Source of the DNA: Chryseobacterium sp. BGARF1
Lineage (GTDB): Bacteria > Bacteroidota > Bacteroidia > Flavobacteriales > Weeksellaceae
NCBI RefSeq assembly: GCF_001677955.1
Contig: NZ_LELA01000055.1
Coordinates: 1-64,000 of the forward strand
DNA: 64,000 nt
Reading direction: 5' to 3'
Position 1 is the stretch's first letter, and every line of letters begins with the position of its first letter. Shown here in pieces: positions 62,626-64,000 of the stretch. The translations under genes were made by a program, and so were the position numbers. A model generated the notes under the pieces. It made no database searches, was not told where the DNA came from, and saw only the letters and a program-made list of their open reading frames with translations.

Positions 62626-64000
62626 ATGATGATTAAAGAGTTTTTAGATCAGTTTCCTTATATTTTGGTTGGGATTGAAATTTTATACTTTGCAGGTGTT
62701 TTTTTTCTTGCAGCTAAAATTATTATAGATACAAAGACCACGAGTAAGACGCTGGCTTATCTTATGCTGATTGTTTTCCTTCCTTTTGTAGGGATTATCA
62801 TCTACTTTGTATTTGGCGTCAATTATCGAAAGAATAAATTTTACACTTTTAAAATTGAAGGGAATGATGAAGTTTTCAGACGAGGTTTACAATATGTTAA
62901 AGAAACTCATTACGCAACACTAAACAGTCGGAAAGACGAGCTGGATCATTTTATAACCACGATTAATTTTCTTTATCATTCTGGGTTTTCGCCTTTAACG
63001 CAGGAAAACGAAGTGGAAGTATTGGTGAATGGAGAAGAAAAGTTTGCTAAAGTGTTTGAGGTCATCAAAAAGGCAAAACATCACATCCATTTAGAATATT
63101 ACATCTACGAAAATGATGATATTGGAAATAAACTGGCTGATCTACTTGTGCTAAAAGCAAAGAATGGAGTAGTCGTTCGTTTTCTTTATGATGATATGGG
63201 CAGTGGGAAAATAGGGAAAAAGTTATTAAACAGATTAAAAGAAGCGGGTGTAGAAACTTCTCCCGTTAATAAAATTACTTTTCGAGTTTTTGCCAACAGA
63301 GTAAATTATCGAGATCACAGAAAAATTATTATTGTAGACGGAAAAGAGGTTTTTACGGGTGGTATCAATGTTTCGGATAAGTATATTAATCCTAATTCCA
63401 AACAATATTGGCGCGATATTCATTTGTATATTAAGGGAAATGGTGCTTTTTATTTTCAGTATTTATTCTTAAGTAACTGGACCTTTGCTACTGAAAAGAT
63501 CCCCAAATTATCACAGGAATATTTTAAATATGAAAATTTAGGTTCGGAAAATAAAATAGTTCAGGTTGCAGCCAGTGGACCCGATACAAAACCTTCTATC
63601 ATGCTGAGTACAACTTCGGCCATTCTTTCGGCTAAAGAAAAAGTATATATCGTGACACCTTATTTTATTCCTGTAGAAACGGTTTTGAATGCAATAAAAC
63701 AAGCTGCTCTTTCTGGTCTCGATGTGAGATTAATGGTTCCGAAATCAGGAGATTCTGTGATTGTAAACGCAGCTGCTTACTCTTATTATGAAGAATTGCT
63801 CGAAAATAATGTTCGTATTTTCTTTTACAAAAAAGGGTTTATTCATGCTAAAACAATGGTAATAGATGATGATTTTTCTTGTGTGGGAACTGCCAATATG
63901 GATGTTCGGAGTCAGGAACTTAATTTTGAAGTAAATACACTTATTTTTGATAAAGAAGTTAATCAGAAACTACAAAGTGTATTTCTCGGAGATATTGATG
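62626..64000 (+). CDS. cls: Cardiolipin synthase, 3' end outside the window
   Basis: An open frame begins at ATG 62626 (62629 also possible) and runs past the window end, so only about 458 codons are visible. Two N-terminal transmembrane segments (VGIEILYFAGVFFLAAKIII; TLAYLMLIVFLPFVGIIIYF) are followed by two HKD phospholipase-D motifs: YRDHRKIIIVDGKEVFTGG and FIHAKTMVIDDDFSCVGTA. It joins phosphatidylglycerols into cardiolipin, or is a related PLD-type synthase. Most of the protein is present, lacking only the C-terminal part. Confidence 0.92.
   Translation, partial: MMIKEFLDQFPYILVGIEILYFAGVFFLAAKIIIDTKTTSKTLAYLMLIVFLPFVGIIIYFVFGVNYRKNKFYTFKIEGNDEVFRRGLQYVKETHYATLNSRKDELDHFITTINFLYHSGFSPLTQENEVEVLVNGEEKFAKVFEVIKKAKHHIHLEYYIYENDDIGNKLADLLVLKAKNGVVVRFLYDDMGSGKIGKKLLNRLKEAGVETSPVNKITFRVFANRVNYRDHRKIIIVDGKEVFTGGINVSDKYINPNSKQYWRDIHLYIKGNGAFYFQYLFLSNWTFATEKIPKLSQEYFKYENLGSENKIVQVAASGPDTKPSIMLSTTSAILSAKEKVYIVTPYFIPVETVLNAIKQAALSGLDVRLMVPKSGDSVIVNAAAYSYYEELLENNVRIFFYKKGFIHAKTMVIDDDFSCVGTANMDVRSQELNFEVNTLIFDKEVNQKLQSVFLGDID

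Overview
The window looks like chromosome from a flavobacterium of the Chryseobacterium type (Bacteroidota, Weeksellaceae). It is AT-rich. Many genes carry the Bacteroidota -7 promoter box TAnnTTTG. The gene content is typical of the group: PorT of the type IX secretion/gliding machinery, paired DUF3857 proteins, an SDR-type L-threonine dehydrogenase, menaquinone methyltransferase, cytochrome bd, and many secreted proteins whose signal peptides end in -AQ. Genus assignment is inference. There is no phage, no insertion sequence, no CRISPR array, and no rRNA or tRNA that I could see. Most of the window is ordinary core genome, including gyrB at 3.7 kb and dnaA at 39.1 kb.

Layout. 0-13.4 kb: OmpA-like protein, cydAB, gyrB, two DUF3857 proteins of which the second has lost its transglutaminase cysteine, a DUF3298-like lipoprotein, a diacylglycerol-kinase-like protein, a VOC protein and an SDF symporter. 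13.5-19.7 kb: gamma-glutamyltransferase, threonine dehydrogenase, a degenerate polysaccharide deacetylase, a membrane phosphoesterase and a frameshifted ketoacyl-ACP synthase III. 19.7-24.4 kb: a membrane protein, ubiE, porT, a coiled-coil protein, zapA, a strong 6S-like RNA, and rny. 24.6-25.2 kb: a tandem pair of double-glycine-leader, six-cysteine peptides. 25.2-41.9 kb: housekeeping genes (thioesterases, gcvT, idi, serA, mscL, nnr, lgt, yidD, rarA, DUF2339, dnaA, a phosphatase, an RsmI-like methyltransferase). 41.9-42.4 kb: a broken GxxExxY gene between two near-identical direct repeats. 42.4-52.1 kb: DUF4349, DUF2891, then an AraC regulator followed by a TolC-HlyD-MFS efflux operon with a palindrome in its promoter, and an exported glucan-dikinase-like protein. 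52.3-64 kb: DUF4956, a MoxR/ChlI-VWA pair, a methyltransferase, ferritin, ychF, a calcium-repeat lipoprotein, an AraC-SDR pair and a cardiolipin synthase cut by the window end.

The most distinctive feature beyond the genes is the intergenic DNA. It holds several unrelated families of short inverted-repeat elements: a 41-bp minisatellite of five copies, a pair of ~170-bp elements with ACGCAAAG ends, CCnCAAAAGC-ended elements, TAGCCC...AGCT elements with a hairpin core, heptamer-repeat hairpins and GCTCC-GGAGC hairpins. Two genes (ketoacyl synthase III and GxxExxY) are each broken by a single frameshift and could be real pseudogenes or sequencing errors.

Several apparent long reading frames begin inside their own promoter or terminator. 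I have moved those starts (the first DUF3857 gene, the DUF3298 lipoprotein, the DAGK-like gene, lgt, dnaA, the LMW phosphatase, DUF4349, the methyltransferase and the SDR).
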